From contig CAKTXH010000100.1 of NCBI GenBank assembly GCA_934630975.1, positions 1-8,587 of the forward strand: a DNA stretch of 8,587 nucleotides. The letters are read 5' to 3'. This document shows, piece after piece, positions 6,389-8,587 of this stretch; position 1 is the first letter of the stretch, and every line of letters begins with the position of its first letter. The notes beneath the pieces are model-generated. The model was not told the origin of the DNA and did no database searches. It saw nothing but the letters and a program-made list of their open reading frames with translations. The translations under genes and the position numbers were made by a program. The DNA is from an uncultured Clostridia bacterium. GTDB lineage: Bacteria; Bacillota; Clostridia; Christensenellales; Aristaeellaceae.

Positions 6389-6526
6389 TTACTTGCTGTG
6401 GCAGCTCTTGCCGCTGCCGCAGCCCGGGCAGCCGGAGCAGCCGCCGCTCTTCTTTTCACGGACGAGGCTGCGGGCAAGGAAGAACATGACCGCCGCCAGA
6501 ACAATCAGAACGATAATCGTTGCCAC
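6389..6526 (-). CDS. FeoB-associated Cys-rich membrane protein (45 aa)
   Basis: This very short gene encodes 45 residues: one hydrophobic helix (about 2-18), a positively charged stretch RSLVREKK (19-26) and a Gly/Ser-rich tail with C30, C33, C36 and C42 plus His43. That layout, a single N-terminal membrane segment with a cytoplasmic Cys-rich tail directly downstream of feoB, matches the FeoB-associated Cys-rich family (Pfam FeoB_associated). The family is thought to assist Fe(II) uptake, perhaps by binding or handing over iron, though the mechanism is not established. The start is GTG, supported by GAGG (6537-6534) seven bases upstream; no ATG fits. Ninety bases containing a long hairpin separate it from feoB, and a terminator follows within ten bases. 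It is therefore the last gene of the feo unit. Confidence 0.88.
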   Translation of the reverse strand: MATIIVLIVLAAVMFFLARSLVREKKSGGCSGCPGCGSGKSCHSK

Positions 6527-6533
6527 GGGATTT

Positions 6534-6537
6534 CCTC
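6534..6537 (-). promoter_or_regulatory. Ribosome binding site fixing the GTG start
   Basis: GAGG on the - strand, followed by seven bases and then GTG at 6526. This decides the non-ATG start of the Cys-rich mini-protein. Confidence 0.8.
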
Positions 6538-6557
6538 GCTTTCTGATGATATGGGAA

Positions 6558-6589
6558 TGTTCCCTTCCTCAGTATCGGGGAAGGGAACA
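6558..6589 (-). other. Long hairpin between feoB and the Cys-rich partner gene
   Basis: TGTTCCCTTCC (6558-6568) and GGAAGGGAACA (6579-6589) form a perfect 11-bp stem. It can extend by a G-U and a C-G pair to leave a six-base loop. No T-run follows on either strand, so this is not an ordinary terminator. An overlapping palindrome GGGAATGTTCCC (6553-6564) offers a competing fold. Between two genes of one probable operon it could set unequal expression by pausing, RNA processing or protecting the feoB 3' end. This role is inference. Confidence 0.7.
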
Positions 6590-6616
6590 CGCCCTATACG
6601 AAGTTTGGAGGGGAAA

Positions 6617-8587
6617 TTACTTGCCGGTGTACTTGACTTCCATCTCTTCGCTCTCCTTATACGGGCGAACGAGCAGATAGATGAGCACGCCAAGCACGAT
6701 CACAGCCGCCACGGTGCCCACGCCGAAGGTGGTGTCGCCGGTGAACAGGCCGCCGATCTGGTAGACGATCAGCGCCATCGCGTAAGCGAAGCCGCACTCC
6801 CAGCCGATTGCAGCCCAGGTCCACTTCGCGTTGTTCATCTCGCGCTTGATGGCGCCGATGGCCGCGAAGCACGGCGCGCACAGCAGGTTGAAGATCAGGA
6901 AGCTGTAAGCGGAGAGCTGGGTGAACTGAGCGGCGATGTTGACCAGGCCGGCGAAGTCGCCCTCGTCAACCATCTCCAGCGCGTCGCCCGCAACCGCGAA
7001 CAGAGTGCCGAAGGTACCGACGACTTCTTCCTTCGCAACCAGGCCGAGCAGGGTCGCGACGGTCGCCTGCCAGCTGCCGAAGCCGAGCGGCTTGAAGATG
7101 AAGCAGACCGCGTTGCCGATGGTCGCGAGGATGGAAGCGTCCATATCCTCGACCATGCCGAACGCGCCGTCCACAAAGCCGAAGGAGCTGGTGAACCAGA
7201 CGAACACAGAGGACAGGGTGATGATCGTACCGGCCTTCTTAATGAAGCTCCAGCCGCGCTCCCAAGTGCCGCGCAGCACGTTCTTCACGGTCGGGACGTG
7301 GTAAGCCGGCAGCTCCATAACGAACGGAGCCGGCTCGCCCGCAAAGGGCTTGGTCTTCTTCAGGATGATGCCGGAGATGACGATCGCCGCGATGCCAATG
7401 AAGTAGGCGCTCGGGGCAACCCACCACGCGCCGCCGAAGATTGCGCCGGCCATCAGGCCAACGATCGGGGTCTTCGCGCCGCAGGGGATGAAGGTGGTGG
7501 TCATGATCGTCATGCGGCGATCACGCTCCTGCTCGATGGTACGGGAGGCCATAACGCCAGGCACGCCGCAGCCGGTGCCGACCAGCATCGGGATGAAGCT
7601 CTTGCCGGAGAGGCCGAAACGACGGAACAGACGGTCCATGATGAACGCGATACGCGCCATGTAGCCGCAGTCCTCGAGGATGCACAGCATCAGGAACAGA
7701 ACGAGCATCTGCGGCACGAAGCCGAGAACCGCGCCGACGCCGCTGATCACGCCGTCAACGATCAGGCCGGTGAGCCAGTCGGCACAGCCGATGCCCTCAA
7801 AGAAGCTCTGCGCCGCCGGAACGATCCACTCGCCGACGAACACGTCGTTGGTCCAGTCCGTCAGCGCGCCGCCGACGGTGGTGATGGCGATGTAGTAAAC
7901 CAGCGTCATGATGGCCGCGAAGATCGGCAGGCCGAGGATTCGGTTGGTCAGCACGCGGTCGATCTTATCGCTGGTGCTCATGCCGCGGTTGCTCTTCTTG
8001 ACGCAGCCGTCGATGATGGAAGCGATGTAGGTGTAACGCGCGGAGGTGATGATGGACTGGCTGTCGTCGTCCATCTCGGTCTCGCAGGCCTTGATATCCT
8101 GCTCGATGTGCGCGAGCTTATCCTTGGAGATGTTCAGCTTCTGGATCAGCTGCTCGTCGCGCTCGAAGATCTTGACGGCGAACCAGCGCTGCTGCTCTTC
8201 CGGCATGTCGTGCAGCACGACTTCCTCGATGTGCGCCAGCGCGTGCTCGATGCTGCCCGCGAAGCGATGCTGCGGGATGGTCTTCTTGCCGCTGCGCGCC
8301 ATCTGCACCGCGCGCTGGGCGGCTTCCATCACGCCGTCGCCCTTCAGCGCGGAAATCTCGATGACCGGCACGCCCAAATGGTTGGAAAGCTTCGCCGCGT
8401 CGATGCGGTCGCCGTTCTTGCGGACGACGTCCATCATGTTCAGCGCGACGACCATCGGGATGCCCAGCTCGGCGAGCTGCGTGGTCAGGTACAGGTTGCG
8501 CTCCAGGTTCGTCGCGTCGATGATGTTGAGCAGCGCGTCCGGGCGCTGGTCGATCAGCACGTTACGGGCGACGACTTCTTCCATCGT
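6617..8587 (-). CDS. feoB: FeoB, ferrous iron transporter (5' end missing)
   Basis: FeoB is the G-protein-coupled Fe(II) importer of the inner membrane. The visible part is 656 codons. The frame stays open through the window edge, and the first Met at 8584 (MEEVVARN) is internal to the family alignment, so it is not the start. Numbering from that Met, the G domain shows G4 NMMD (49-52) and G5 SAL (78-80), followed by the GDI helical region (about 110-200). Membrane helices begin near 217. The two Gate-type motifs are GTGCGVPG (336-343) and FIPCGAKTP (365-373), with the later conserved APCFAAIG (570-577). The P-loop, G2 and G3 motifs, roughly the first 80-90 residues, lie outside. Any feoA would be further upstream. 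The downstream 45-aa Cys-rich gene belongs to the same unit. The C-terminus ends in a short charged tail (ESEEMEVKYTGK). Confidence 0.97.
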   Translation of the reverse strand, partial: TMEEVVARNVLIDQRPDALLNIIDATNLERNLYLTTQLAELGIPMVVALNMMDVVRKNGDRIDAAKLSNHLGVPVIEISALKGDGVMEAAQRAVQMARSGKKTIPQHRFAGSIEHALAHIEEVVLHDMPEEQQRWFAVKIFERDEQLIQKLNISKDKLAHIEQDIKACETEMDDDSQSIITSARYTYIASIIDGCVKKSNRGMSTSDKIDRVLTNRILGLPIFAAIMTLVYYIAITTVGGALTDWTNDVFVGEWIVPAAQSFFEGIGCADWLTGLIVDGVISGVGAVLGFVPQMLVLFLMLCILEDCGYMARIAFIMDRLFRRFGLSGKSFIPMLVGTGCGVPGVMASRTIEQERDRRMTIMTTTFIPCGAKTPIVGLMAGAIFGGAWWVAPSAYFIGIAAIVISGIILKKTKPFAGEPAPFVMELPAYHVPTVKNVLRGTWERGWSFIKKAGTIITLSSVFVWFTSSFGFVDGAFGMVEDMDASILATIGNAVCFIFKPLGFGSWQATVATLLGLVAKEEVVGTFGTLFAVAGDALEMVDEGDFAGLVNIAAQFTQLSAYSFLIFNLLCAPCFAAIGAIKREMNNAKWTWAAIGWECGFAYAMALIVYQIGGLFTGDTTFGVGTVAAVIVLGVLIYLLVRPYKESEEMEVKYTGK

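Noticed and set aside
6135..6680. A 181-codon open frame on the + strand across the ZIP/feo junction
   Set aside because: It runs antisense through the ZIP start, a terminator and the Cys-rich gene, has no ribosome site of note and resembles no family.
8582..8584. ATG at 8584 as the FeoB start
   Set aside because: The frame continues to the window edge, and a FeoB starting here would lack the P-loop, G2 and G3 motifs. It is an internal Met of a gene cut by the window.
1..8587. CRISPR array, tRNA, rRNA, phage or toxin-antitoxin genes
   Set aside because: I saw no spaced direct repeats, cloverleaf sequences, rRNA stretches or such genes. The 45-aa protein has the FeoB-associated Cys-rich layout, not that of a type I toxin.

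Overview
The window is GC-rich bacterial DNA, with codon third positions dominated by G and C. It holds two nucleotide excision repair genes and a small metal-transport cluster. The gene families point to Bacillota, most likely a Clostridia-type gut or anaerobic bacterium. The clues are a DUF1292 protein, a FeoB-associated Cys-rich mini-protein, strong AGGAGG-type ribosome sites and Bacillus/Clostridium-like UvrA and UvrC sequences. Genus-level placement is not possible from this sequence alone.

Layout. On the + strand, a complete uvrA (5-2857) fills the first third. Everything else is on the - strand and converges on it. In transcription order these are feoB (enters at 8587, ends 6617, 5' end missing), a 45-aa FeoB-associated Cys-rich membrane protein with a GTG start (6526-6389), a terminator (6379-6350), a GufA-type ZIP metal transporter (6292-5555), a DUF1292 acidic protein with its own sigma70-type promoter and terminator (5465-5145), a 187-bp MITE-like inverted-repeat element (5088-4902), uvrC (4887-2992) and the uvrC terminator (2910-2876).

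Function. UvrA is the damage sensor and UvrC the dual-incision nuclease of the UvrABC pathway; uvrB is not in the window. FeoB with its small Cys-rich partner imports Fe(II), and the ZIP protein probably moves Zn(II), Fe(II) or a similar divalent metal, so 5555-8587 reads as a metal-acquisition block. UvrC carries the four cysteines that bind a 4Fe-4S cluster in E. coli UvrC.

No wholly new multi-gene system is visible, since every protein-coding gene belongs to a known family. The least ordinary parts are the non-coding junctions. The MITE-like element occupies nearly the whole gap between the DUF1292 terminator and the uvrC ribosome site, so uvrC expression probably depends on it. Two terminators share a C(UUCG)G tetraloop design. 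A long hairpin without a U-tract separates feoB from its small partner. A heptamer occurs four times around the uvrA/uvrC convergence.
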